Translations under genes and position numbers: made by a program
Assembly: GCF_000208745.1 (NCBI RefSeq)
Contig: NC_030852.1
Coordinates: forward strand, 18,849,085-18,913,084
Direction: 5' to 3'
DNA: 64,000 nt
DNA from: Theobroma cacao
Lineage: Eukaryota > Streptophyta > Magnoliopsida > Malvales > Malvaceae
Shown here: positions 38,942-49,501 of the stretch, one piece after another
Layout: each line of letters opens with the position of its first letter
Numbering within the stretch: the stretch's first letter is position 1
Notes under the pieces: model-generated
What the model was told of the DNA's origin: nothing
The model's database searches: none
Seen by the model: the letters and a program-made list of their open reading frames with translations, nothing else

Positions 38942-39651
38942 CAACTGATCTCATCTATTTTCTTTCCAAGAGTATGATTTTCCTTGCAAAACATAACCAT
39001 TTTTCTTTTCAAATGCATGGTGGCAAGGTGAAATTGGCATGGAAGCTTGAAAATGGCGTGGAGCATGGAGGAGAAGAGGCAAATATCTTGTGGCTGGAGA
39101 TAAGAACCAGCCATGAGATAAGGATGAAGAGTCAAAGCTTCCCAAAGGAAGCTTTGACCAACTTAATGGCAAAATTACCATTTTGCCCTTCAAGGTTTTC
39201 ACCCTTTTTAATTGTATCCTCCCACAATCTTTTAATTCCAATTTCTTTCCATTTTTCTTCCTTAACACTTGTATCAATAAAATATCAAGTTCATGCTTCA
39301 ACGCGATAGCATCGAAATATTTAAATATTTACTTACTCGAGCTAGCTTTATTTAATAAAAATATGCGGGCCCCATTAATGTCATTCTTCTCCAAAATTTC
39401 CTCATTCTTCCTCTCCCACACTTAGATTGACCATATACTCTTTCTTCATGAAAAATTTTGACACTAAATAAAATATTAATATTTTAATATTATTTTATTC
39501 TAAAATTTTTCACTTGTCTCCTTGGCACCCAGAATGCTTTATTATGCCTTAATTCACTTTCGAATCGCTTTTTATATTATTAATTCATCATCAATTAATA
39601 TCCAACAAGTTCTATTAATCAACATATCAAAGTACAGGGTGTTACACTTGA

Positions 39652-40483
39652 TGCCGAAGCTACCATACAAGGACTAAGGACCATAGTGCTAACGAAGCAA
39701 GGCCGCACACCCTAGAAAAATTGAAGCATCATACTCTAGCCAAAAGCAGGGCACTGTAGTGGCACCCTAAGAACAAGGCTAGGGCGCTGCTTCGACATCC
39801 TAGGTTTCCTTTTTTCGCTTGAGTCAGAACTAGATCTTTTTGGAGGCTATAAAAAAGGACTTTTAGAGAAATAAAAGAGGAGGTTTTTACTAGGTTTTCT
39901 CTAAAGAAAAATGGCCACAAACAACCAAGAAAGTAGGAAAGATTGTGCAAGATTGATGATTGAAGATCTAACAAATCTTTGGTTTCCTATTCTTCTCTTT
40001 TTATTCTTAGTTTTTCTTGAATTGTTATAATGGTTAAATTTATTTGGATTATGTTTTTATTTTTCAGCATGAACTGATTTACTTTTTATAGGATCATGAT
40101 TGAACTCAACATGTAATTTGAATACTTTATCTCTCTTTAGCTTCTTATCAATGGAGTATGACTTGTTTATTCCAATTTTGTGTTTAATGCTTTTAATTGC
40201 TTGATCACCAATTAAATTATTTTGGATATCTAAATGCAACTAGACAAAGGGAGTTTCGATTAGGCCAATAATGGAATAGCATGTGTTCACATTCACTTAG
40301 TTGATTTGATTTGCATATAGGATAAAGATATACCCATGTGTCAAATGTAACCAAGATTAAAGAATGAACTTAATGAATTTTTCTTCAATTGAATTTGCAT
40401 AGACATATTGTAAACTAATTGGGAGAGATATTTTTATGAGCACCACAATAGAGACTTGTAAATAGTATGGGATTCTAGGTTAA
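39652..40483 (+). mobile_element. OTA element 3' LTR, third piece with promoter
   Basis: Continues the OTA LTR after the CTTGA duplication. It has a TATA box (39848-39855), as expected at the U3/R boundary, and ends in GTTAA (40479-40483), the left TSD of the family C LTR. No gene; the small frames here are not conserved. Confidence 0.6.
39848..39855 (+). promoter_or_regulatory. TATA box of the OTA LTR
   Basis: TATAAAAA in GGCTATAAAAAAGG. The strand agrees with the protease remnant and polypurine tract upstream. Confidence 0.5.
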
Positions 40484-41327
40484 TGTCACATCCCATTTTA
40501 TGGTGGAACATGACCGGTGCATAACCCATATGGGTATAGCCTTCTAACCCCAAGCAAGCCTCTTTATCATTCATCATTAAACATTGATTAATGCGACAGC
40601 ATACATAAACATTCATAGGCATATAACATCAACTCATGCATACCATCATACGTAACATTACACATATATGGAACTTCTCAACGTATTAGTGTAAGTGCAA
40701 CATTTCATATATCATCAGAGTGCCACATTTCCAATGCACCATAACATTTACAAGTCTCAACACCTTCAAGTGTCCATATGGGCTCTTGAGCCACTTTACA
40801 TATTTAACATAACATTCATAATGTAATATGCCCAAACATTTTGCTACATTATTGTAACATACTCATAACCCATAAAACATGTCCATAGTTTGAAAACATA
40901 AACTGACTCGTCAGCAAAACATGACCTAACTCGTTAGGCATTAAGAGGCTGCTAGACATTTACCAATGAGAAATGAATGGATCATGTTTTTGTGATACTG
41001 GCTACTAGCAAAAGAGCTATCATTGATCTATAACAAAAATAGTGAGGGAAAATAACGTGAGAGTCACAAAGACTCCATGAGTGGATACGAGGAAGGGGAC
41101 AAGTCGAGGGATAAGAGTTTTTCATAAAGATGCAATTATAAATACATATGATTCATAAATCCTCTTACTTTACCATGATGTTCATGAAACATAGCATTTA
41201 ATATCCTTTGAATAACATTACATGGAAAACATCTTGCATAGTTCATCACAAACCCTTAAATTTTGAAAACCTCTTTAAAAATCACTTTAGAAAGCAATTC
41301 TGCAACCATTCTATCAATACATTCTAG

Positions 41328-41455
41328 AATGTATCGATACAAGCATGATATCTATCGATACCCTTGGTAATGTATCGATACATTTTACACAAAATGCCTC
41401 CTGTAGCATTCTATTGAAAATGTATCATTACATACTTCCTATGTATCGATACTTT
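41328..41455. repeat. TGTATCGATACA palindrome cluster 1
   Basis: AATGTATCGATACATT at 41369-41384 is a perfect 16-bp palindrome. Near copies lie at 41328, 41352, 41419 and 41441. Confidence 0.85.
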
Positions 41456-42010
41456 TACCATAAAGTCCAACTTTCTAAGCATTTTCTTGAATCTAACTCA
41501 TTCATAAGTCTTTCTAACATTGAGGGATCATTTTCTAGGCTAAGGTTTTATCTAACCAAGCCAACATCACCACATTACAGTGTGAATAGCATCACCAATA
41601 CTCATATAATCATAAATTAGAAATTTAAGCATATATCAGGAGGCAATACTCATTCAATCATTTCTCTAACTCATTAATCTCATTTGTCATAAAATTCTAA
41701 CTATGAATGGGTCCATCCCATTTCGACGAATAGTGGTTTAACCTGCACTATTTTAGGTTTCTATTATGCTCTCGTGAATGGCACATCAACCTCATCCACA
41801 ATCTATCGAGTGGTCCCAAGTCACTTAGGTGGGTAGAGGACAAAGTCCTGACTACCTTCTAGTTCACCTTATGTGAACAATCATCAAAGCTGTGTGAGTG
41901 GCATTTGGGCCTCACCCATGGTCATCATAAGATCTATTGAGCTTAAGATCGTTCTCATCCTTAGCTTGTATAATGAACATATAACATCTCCATAAATCAT
42001 CATCATACTT

Positions 42011-42408
42011 AGCCCATAATGTATATGACTATCTCAACACATACACTAATGGCATACATTTCATAGTCTCATAAATCATTTACATGCTAGCCCATAGTGT
42101 ATATGACTATCTCAATAGATACATCTCATGGAATACATTTCATAGCCTCATAAATCACTTACATGCTTAGCCCATAGTGTATATGACTATCTCAACATAT
42201 ACATCTCATGGCATACATTTCATCATCTGATAAATCACTTACATGTTTAGCCCATAGTGTATATGACTATCTCAACATACACATCTCATGGCATACATTT
42301 CATAACCTCATAAATCACTTACATGCTTAGCCCATAGTGTACATGATATGTTTAACACATACATCTCATGGTAACATGTTACAATCTCATAAATGGAACT
42401 CATGCATT
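42011..42408. repeat. Five-copy tandem repeat of about 80 bp
   Basis: Units start AGCCCATAGTGTATATGACT at 42011, 42089, 42169, 42249 and 42329 (periods 78, 80, 80, 80), the last one diverged. Function unknown. Confidence 0.9.
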
Positions 42409-43404
42409 CAACATTCTCATCATGAGACATCCTATCTAACATGTGCATAATAACATTCATACATTAACCACAACAATATCTCGTACCCACACTAGCTTGA
42501 AGGTCAGAGTAATTGAGTGGACTACAAACATAAAAAGGCTTGTACCCACTTGTTGAAAACTAATACATAGTAGTATATTTACATACATAGTAGATTCGTA
42601 AACAATTTGAAAATCATTGTGTCACACATAGAACAATCATTATCAAATCAAGTCATTTGAACATTTCCTTGAAAACTTCGTAAAACCTTATAGTTCAAAT
42701 CCTTGATAAACCTTTTATGAAAATAGGTTTTCAACTTGCTTAAACAACCATTTCCATAAAAATCATGCTAACTTTACATATTAAAATACTTGAAAAGGTG
42801 TACCCACTCACCTAATTGAAGAGTCGATTACTAGCTTCAATCACAACTCCGTTTCGACGTTATCCGTGGAGTTTTCAAGGGTTCCTATTATACAACAATC
42901 ATCACAATCATTTCATAAAATAAAGATTTTGTAATAATCATTTCTAAACTACTCGATTTTAGCTAAACTAATTTTCTAGCTAAAACCCATGCTTAGAAAC
43001 CCATAAATCTTCCATCCTTACCTTAGGCGAGCTTATATGCATAAGGAAATCACAAAGCCTTTAAGATTTAATCACCAACAGAAAATCTAGGTAACAAAAT
43101 CATATTTCCAGAAACTAAAAATCAAGATTTAAAGTTTCCAAGGCTTAAAAATGTCACTTTTTTCATAACAACTCAAAACCACATCATTTAATCATTAAAA
43201 ATGAAGATTTGAGTTAAAAAATGTGAATAGGTGTTTTACATCATTTAATCATTTAATCATGATTTGGAAGAGCTTAAGAATAGGTGTTTTACCTTGCAAA
43301 TGTAGCTGACAGTTGCCAACCCTAAAAAAATGTGATATATTTATAAGCTAAGGTGTGAAAATACATTTTTACCCCTTTTATTTTTCTACAATCGACGAAA
43401 TGTA

Positions 43405-43541
43405 TATTTGCCCATGTATCAATACATTTTGTTCTCGGAAAAACGTATCAATACATTATGAACATGTATCAATACATATTCATCAAAAACCACTTCTGAG
43501 CTAAATGTATCGATACATCATGAACATGTATCGATACATTT
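43405..43541. repeat. TGTATCGATACA palindrome cluster 2
   Basis: Five full or near copies of TGTATCRATACATT, the clearest at 43503 and 43525. It is about 2 kb from cluster 1, at the other end of the family C LTR. Confidence 0.85.
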
Positions 43542-44118
43542 GAGACAAAATGCTGTTTTTGAGGCAGATTGCCTATAAAACCTGTCTAGCTTATTTACAT
43601 TAAATATCATTTAAGTAAATGTCCTTTTAACTTTTTACTCTCCATTTACTTTTTACTCTCCATTTACTTTAAATATTTAATGTAAATAAGCAAACAACCC
43701 CTCATTTAGATTCAATAAAAATGTCAAAAAAATCAAAATCCAAAATAATCCAAATCTAAATTTTATTTTCAAGAACAAAATATAAAAAGATCGATTGAAT
43801 TTAAATTTGTAGCTCCCATATACCATAACAAACATATTCCAAAAAAAACGAAAAAAAAATCATTTTTGATCATCTAAAAATCAAGGGAATCATTACCGTC
43901 ATTTTTTTATTCTCAAAAGATTGTTCTAAAAAAATATCACATTTTAACCTATTCCAAACTTGGAAAATTTTCTACTTCAAAAGATACAAAAAACTAAAAG
44001 TGTCAAAGTGTTCTTTTGAAGTTTTAAACTAAGTTTGATGTTCAAAATATGTAATCTATATGCTCAACTAAGGATTTCCTAACTTATCTTCTTACTTAAG
44101 GTGGGATTTCACAGTTAG

Positions 44119-44600
44119 CAACTCAATCCACTATCATTTAAAATTTTACTACGCAAGTATACGTATTGAACGGATAGTATATAAGCAAGAAAAATATCGA
44201 TCCTACAGAGAATTGATCTAAAATTTTACTAAGTACTAAAATTAGAACAATTTAGTTTTATTAAAATAATTAAAATCTGAATTCTAATTAAACAAAAATT
44301 ACTCAACTAAAACTTATATAATTAAAAATTAAAGCAACAAGATAGTTGGGTAAAAATCAAATCAAACAAGCCAAGAATTACAATATCCCTCACACTTCAT
44401 CTGAATCCTACCTCTCTTTCTCAACTTATTTCAATGGGTTGAATTGCTAACTTAAAGTCCTCAATTATTTATAAGGATCTACCGATTAGTCTTATAAAAA
44501 TATCTATTTTAATCAAAACACTATATCCGTATGTGAATTGAAATTAAAATAGACTTATTAAGCTTAGGCTCTAATCTAGCTACATATGACCTATAGGTAT
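44119..44600 (+). mobile_element. OTA element LTR end and/or flank
   Basis: Resumes after the family C LTR. ACTACGCAAGTATACG... and CGATCCTACAGAGAATTGAT are blocks I associate with Athila/Tat-group LTRs. I cannot place the LTR's last base, so part may be older flank. Element G begins at 44601; GGTAT (44596-44600) would be its TSD, with the partner outside. Confidence 0.5.
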
Positions 44601-45426
44601 TGTCACGACCCAATTTTTGAGCCGTGACCAGTGCATGGACCTAATGGGCATAGCCCACCAAGCCCAAGCAAGCCTACTTATATAATCCTGCTTATCATTC
44701 TATCAACTATTCTTAAAGTCACTTTTCTTACTTTCAATCTATAAGAACCTAATTAATATGCTATAGCAATCAAAACTGCATTTCACATTAACCCAAATAA
44801 TGTTAACCATTGCCACTCATGGTGGCTTACCAATCAAAATATACATATATGCTCTAAGGCTTGCATTTTAGTTCTTTACATCACATGTATGTATTTACAA
44901 ACAAAATTACTCTAGGCTTCCAGCGGAATAACCAAGGTGAAGGGATGGCTACTGAATGCCAACATACCTACCAAAGAGACGAAACTACGTGGACACCTCG
45001 GCCTAGGTTCCAACTACCTCATAATCTGAAAACATGAAGTTGAAAACAGTGAGTACAAACTCACTGAGTGAACATAGAGAAGGGAACAAGCAACAATAAG
45101 GAAAGTTGATAATCATGATGCACTTATTTGAAAACAATGCAACTTAGTTCAAGTTCTCATTAAAATCCTTCCATTAAACCCATGGTTATTAAATCATTTA
45201 ATGATGAAGGAACCATATTCAGCATGAAATTGGAAAGAGAGGAAATTTCCAGCAATCATCCAAGCAAGGCAATATATATAGAATGTTTCTCGCTGTAATA
45301 AAATCAAGTTATAAGTAACTGGGAAATTTTCAAGATTCATCATGCCATATAATCACATGTTATAATAATGATCTTTCTATTGCATATACGTATACTTAAG
45401 CATATACAAATTCATATACCACTACA

Positions 45427-45715
45427 TCTCATCCAGCTCATGTGCATCCCCCCACATCATGCACATAGCCGGACACCCCATCTCACCCAGCTCATGTGCA
45501 TCCCTCCACATCGTGCACATAACCGGACATCCCATCTCACCCAGCTCGTGTGCATCCCCCCACATCGTGCACATAGCCGGACACCCCATCTCACCCAACT
45601 CATGTGCATCCCCCCACATCGTGCACATAGTCGGACACTCCATCTCACCCAGCTCGTGTGCATCCCCCCACATCGTGCACAGTTAATGCCATCATGTACA
45701 TCCCCCCACATCGTG
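45427..45715 (-). repeat. 54-bp hairpin minisatellite
   Basis: Four units of exactly 54 bp start at 45427, 45481, 45535 and 45589. A fifth starts at 45643 and breaks off after its core, and a shorter unit follows. Each contains minus strand TGTGCACGATGTGGGGGGAT followed by GCACA. As 54 is a multiple of three, stop-free frames appear on both strands. Confidence 0.95.
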
Positions 45716-45822
45716 CACACGAGTAGTATCACCATCCATCCCTCACCACCGTCATCACAGGCAAGTGCAAACTCACCCCACACTTGCACAGTTGCATTTG
45801 TCACACAATGGTACCATTTATG

Positions 45823-45827
<5 letters not shown>

Positions 45828-45862
<35 letters not shown>
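45828..45862. repeat. (AT)n microsatellite
   Basis: About 17 AT units beside the minisatellite, as in the other family B LTRs. Confidence 0.95.
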
Positions 45863-45865
<3 letters not shown>

Positions 45866-46650
45866 ATTATACAGAAACATATGAATTCATCACACTATCC
45901 ATTTCATAACATAAAAACATTTCATAAGGGCTTGTTCCCGTGCGAGTTTTGAAGATAAAACCAATAAAACGCTTTAGGGGATTCAATCAAACATACATGT
46001 GTATATCCAAAAACCTTTTTAATGCAAGTTCACTCACCGGTATTTGTTGAACCTTTAATCAACTCTAACTTCCCTAATGGTTCAAATGGGGCTGAGGGGC
46101 TTTGTTGGAACCAATCATGCACAAAAACATCACAGCGAATCCAATTTACATTAATATCACTCCAAAAGCTTCAATAGCCCTTCCTATCTACCTTCAAATT
46201 ACCATTTGATTGGCTATTCCATTTCTCTACTTTAGTAACACTAGAAATAGATAAACAATTTTAGCAAATAACACAACTCATAACTCTAATTACAAGCCAT
46301 CATCAATAACTCAAAACCAATCCTAATTCATCACTCACCTTGGTGGATGGTAATGAAATTTCTTCCCAAGAGTCCTCAAGCTATCATGAAACCTCTCTTT
46401 CTCTCTCTACAAAGTTTAGTTGGTGAGAGAAAGTATTGAAGAAAGACTTTTAAGGGTTTGCTTAGGCTGAAGGAGTAAAAAAGTATGAAAAACCCTACAA
46501 CAGGGTGTGTAAAGCATGAAAATTGAGGTTAGCTTGGGAGAGTGATGGAAGCTTGAGAGAAACTTTTATGGAAAAGGAGAAAATGTGAGATGGGAGGAGG
46601 AAGAAGAAGAAGTTGTTGGAGAATTATGGAAGCTGCTGGAAAAGATGAGA

Positions 46651-46658
46651 TCTTTATA
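46651..46658 (-). promoter_or_regulatory. TATA box, element G 3' LTR
   Basis: TATAAAGA on the minus strand, followed by TCTCATCTTTTCCAGCAGC as in N2. Confidence 0.55.
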
Positions 46659-47272
46659 GTTAAAGCTTTTCTAATTTCTCATGCAATTACAAGAATGCCC
46701 TTAACAAGGCCACTTGTCTTCCTCCTTTTCTTGTGCAATCTTTTTACTCTTTTGACATTGGGAAAAGGTCCAAAATCCTCTAAAGAGGTCCCTTAAGTAG
46801 CCACCAAAAGTCCTAGCTTCAAAAATTACCTAAACTTGTTATTTGTGGAAATTACGGTGAGGGTCGTGGCTCTCAATTTCCAGAGCCGCGGCGCTCAAAT
46901 GTTCTGTCTGAATCTGTTCTCCTAGCACAGTACTTCCACTTCAACAAAAATTTTGACAATATTACCATAAAAACTGGGCAAAGTGCTAAACATAATAGTT
47001 TTAGGTCTGCCTCTTAGCTTTCTAATGGTGTAAAAATCATGTCATTTAGACTTTTTTAGTGGGAGATATACTTGAAAAATCAAAACATATGTAAATAGAG
47101 CAACAGCCCATTATATACCTTTCTTCATGAATTGAAATTATTTTTGAATCCTACTCCTATAACGACATAAAATAATTATAAGTAGTGTAAAACTAGCATC
47201 ATTAGCTCAAATTAAACCTTTAAAAATAAGTTTCACCTCGAGTTACGTGTCTATGAAGGTTGAGGTTTCACA

Positions 47273-47288
47273 TTCTCCCCTACTAAAG
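47273..47288 (-). other. Element G polypurine tract
   Basis: Minus strand CTTTAGTAGGGGAGAA adjoins the LTR start at 47272. The preceding TTTGAGGATCGAATTT is the same block seen before the tracts of N1 and N2. Confidence 0.8.
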
Positions 47289-47333
47289 AAATTCGATCCT
47301 CAAATTTAAATCGAACTATATGGTAGCGTACCT

Positions 47334-47559
47334 CTAAGCATCAAAGAGGTGGGCATACTTTATCTGCATCTCCTCCTTGGCTTCCCATGTTACCTCCTCA
47401 CTAGTTTGATTTCGCCATAGCACTTTAACTGAGGCTACATCTTTTGAACGAAGCTTCTTGACTTGCCTATCAAGGATAGCCATGGGTTGCTCTTTATAGG
47501 TTAGATCATCTCTCAACTGAATGGTTTCATATCATATTACATGAGATGGATCCGGATTA
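47334..47559 (-). pseudogene. Element G pol C-terminus with chromodomain
   Basis: The frame reads ...LTYKEQPMAILDRQVKKL...VLWRNQTSEEVTWEAKEEMQ...HLF and stops, the usual end of a Tekay-type chromodomain, the module that guides integration to heterochromatin. It continues the integrase frame at 57677-57878 across the copia insertion. One in-frame TGA (just inside 47559, at about 47535) breaks it. The upstream flank GATTA is the copia TSD. Confidence 0.88.
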
Positions 47560-48625
47560 TGTTGGTCCCGAAATATGTGCTAGAGGGGGGTGAATAGCAC
47601 AATTTGGCTCTTAACAATATTAGAAACTAATTTTCAGAACTTAAGAAAATAAAAAAGAGTATAAGATACACGGCAATTTAAAGTGGTTCGGTCTAAGACC
47701 TACATCTATTACCTTGATTATCCAACCAAGGATTTTCTCACAAATTCACTAAACATCGGTGAAATTAACAAGCTTTCACCAAGCTTTACAATGGCTTTTA
47801 CTAGGCTCAACCAAAACCTTTTACACTAGTTTTTCACGGGCTCAACTAAAACCCAAAGTGGTTTTCCAAGGCCAACCACAACCTTAAACAATCAAGCTAT
47901 CCCAAGCTTGAATAACCCCTTAGAGTGACTCCTTCACTCTAAGAATACAAGAAAAGAAGTAAAAGAAGGTACCTATGATCACTGATTGATTTGAGTGGTA
48001 CAAGATTGAGTGCTAAATACAAATGCAAAGAGTAGGCGTTTAAGGGCAAACAAGTGCAGTGAAGCTTTTCTGGTTTTTTCAACTTTCTATAGCTCAAATC
48101 TCATTCAAGGCTTCTAAAAACTTGTTTCTAATTGTTGAAAGACTCTTTTATACTTGGAGATGCAACTCTGATGGTAGTTTGACAGTTTATCGCTGTTGGA
48201 AACAGTTAAGAATGAGTTCTAGCCATTAATCTATCTTGTACTGCTCTGGTTCAAATTGCAGACAAAGAGCTCTTAGTCAACTGACTTGGTCGACTAAGTT
48301 GGTTCTGTTTCAGGTTGCAAATTCTGGTAGAGAGCAGTTAGTCGACTGACTTGGTCAACTAAGTTAATTCTGTTTCTCAAACTCTTCAGCCTGTCCTTCA
48401 ATTTGAAACTTGGTCAACCACTATTCTTTCTTGTTTCACCAATAGGCTTCCTCCTTGTTAGATAGTTACATCTTGTTGTTTTTATTCCTTTTTTTCTTTT
48501 GATATACGTTTTGAGGAGTTAAATAATTAATTTCATATATTAATTTTCCTGCACACTCAAGTAAAGATATTAGACACAAATGAATGGGAATGTTTTATTA
48601 TCATGAAAAACTAATGGAGCCAACA
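47560..48625 (-). repeat. Copia 3' LTR
   Basis: 1,066 bp; minus strand TGTTGGCTCC to GGGACCAACA. TATA box at 48145-48152. Repeats of the AGTCGACT palindrome type lie at 48274-48370. It has an 18-bp stretch absent from the 5' LTR (near 48020). Confidence 0.93.
48145..48152 (-). promoter_or_regulatory. TATA box, copia 3' LTR
   Basis: TATAAAAG on the minus strand, also present in the 5' LTR at 57210-57217. Confidence 0.6.
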
Positions 48626-48639
48626 ATCTCCCCCTTTTT
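48626..48639 (-). other. Copia polypurine tract
   Basis: Minus strand AAAAAGGGGGAGAT next to the LTR start TGTTGGCTCC. Typical plus-strand primer of copia elements. Confidence 0.9.
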
Positions 48640-49501
48640 GATGATGACAAAACATTCCTTGATTGACAGCATAGTATCTTTTTAGTCTTTTTAGTTTGTT
48701 GCAGAAAATGGGGATTGCTCCCCCTAAGTATATGCATATTTTCCTTACTTTATTCCATCAAATTTTATTTTTATCATATAGAAAATGACATTGTACATAT
48801 GTGCAGCAATATGGAGTGATTTGCAACAAGTAAGTATTAGCAGATCTTCATTAAACTTTAAGTAGTAAGTGTTGACAGATTTTCATAAATGTTTCAGCAG
48901 CTGTCAACAGTTTATTGATTTCAAATGTTGTCTACATCATTCATATTTCAATTGATATACTATGCACCCCATCTATATCTATTTACAAATAGAAATCATT
49001 CATAATGCCATAACAAAAATCATTTATCAGCATCAATATCAGCATAGCATCAGCAGATTTTGTTCATGACAGTAAAAATACCAAGATAACAAAATATTAG
49101 CAAACTTCAATTTGTAGCAGTTAAACAACATAGACATTTCAGCATTCACTTTTCACACACAACTATATAAACAACAAAATTAAACTTAAGTGATCAAGTG
49201 CCACCATGGCACAAATAACAGTTAATTAAAAAGTATTTTGAAATTTCCCCTAGACAATTTTACTTCCTATCTCCTATTTTTCTAAGTTCTTGCTCTTGAT
49301 TCTACTTTCTTTTTTTCCTAGGTTCTTGGTTCCTCCACCCTAACATTTTTTTTTTAATTCCTACACTCATTCTCTAGTTCCTGTACCCATTCTACTCCCT
49401 CTTTTTGTCAGCATCAAAGGAAGGGGCTTCTATTCATCTAACATGTCAAAGGGTAAGGATTCAGTGTCATAGAAAGGGTTTAGAGGAAAAATAGAGGGCT
49501 C
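48640..49501 (-). mobile_element. Copia 3' untranslated region
   Basis: Gene-free, A+T-rich, with many CAGCAGATTTT-type short repeats around 48840-49100. No ORF or regulatory site recognised. Confidence 0.6.

Larger units (their letters stand above)
31173..39646 (-). mobile_element. Solo A-type LTR with family B-like end, holding two nested LTRs
   Basis: Flanked by a perfect TSD CTTGA (31168-31172 and 39647-39651). On the minus strand it starts TGTAACACCCTGTACTTTGA at 39646, like family A, and is collinear with family A down to about 36550. Its end (31173-31245) reads GGGCTGTGACA and matches the end of family B instead of the GTTACA end of N1. The LTR proper is 31173-31245, 33817-33999 and 36545-39646, about 3.4 kb. 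Antisense purine-rich frames around 38950-39425 correspond to those of other family A copies. Confidence 0.82.
40484..44113 (-). mobile_element. Family C solo LTR
   Basis: 3,630 bp; on the minus strand from TGTGAAATCCCACC at 44113 to GGGATGTGACA at 40484. TSD GTTAA (40479-40483) and GTTAG (44114-44118), one mismatch. Single copy in the window, with an 80-bp tandem array (42011-42408) and two clusters of TGTATCGATACA palindromes. No coding region. Confidence 0.82.
44601..47272 (-). repeat. Element G 3' LTR (family B)
   Basis: 2,672 bp; minus strand TGTGAAACCTCAACC to GGGTCGTGACA. Contains the largest hairpin minisatellite (45427-45715), an AT microsatellite and a TATA box at 46651-46658. It is collinear with N2's LTRs from about base 80 onward. 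Confidence 0.92.

Noticed and set aside
39652..40483. Possible host gene promoter and 5' exon near the TATA box at 39848
   Set aside because: The segment continues an OTA LTR when nested insertions are removed, and no spliced coding sequence is recognisable.
45427..45715. CRISPR-like regular repeats
   Set aside because: Units are contiguous with no unique spacers, lie in a plant retrotransposon LTR and have no cas genes.
45368..45867. Overlapping 75-151 aa frames on both strands with 18-residue repeats
   Set aside because: They result from the 54-bp minisatellite, whose period is a multiple of three; frames open on both strands at once, with no domain and no conservation in other LTR copies.
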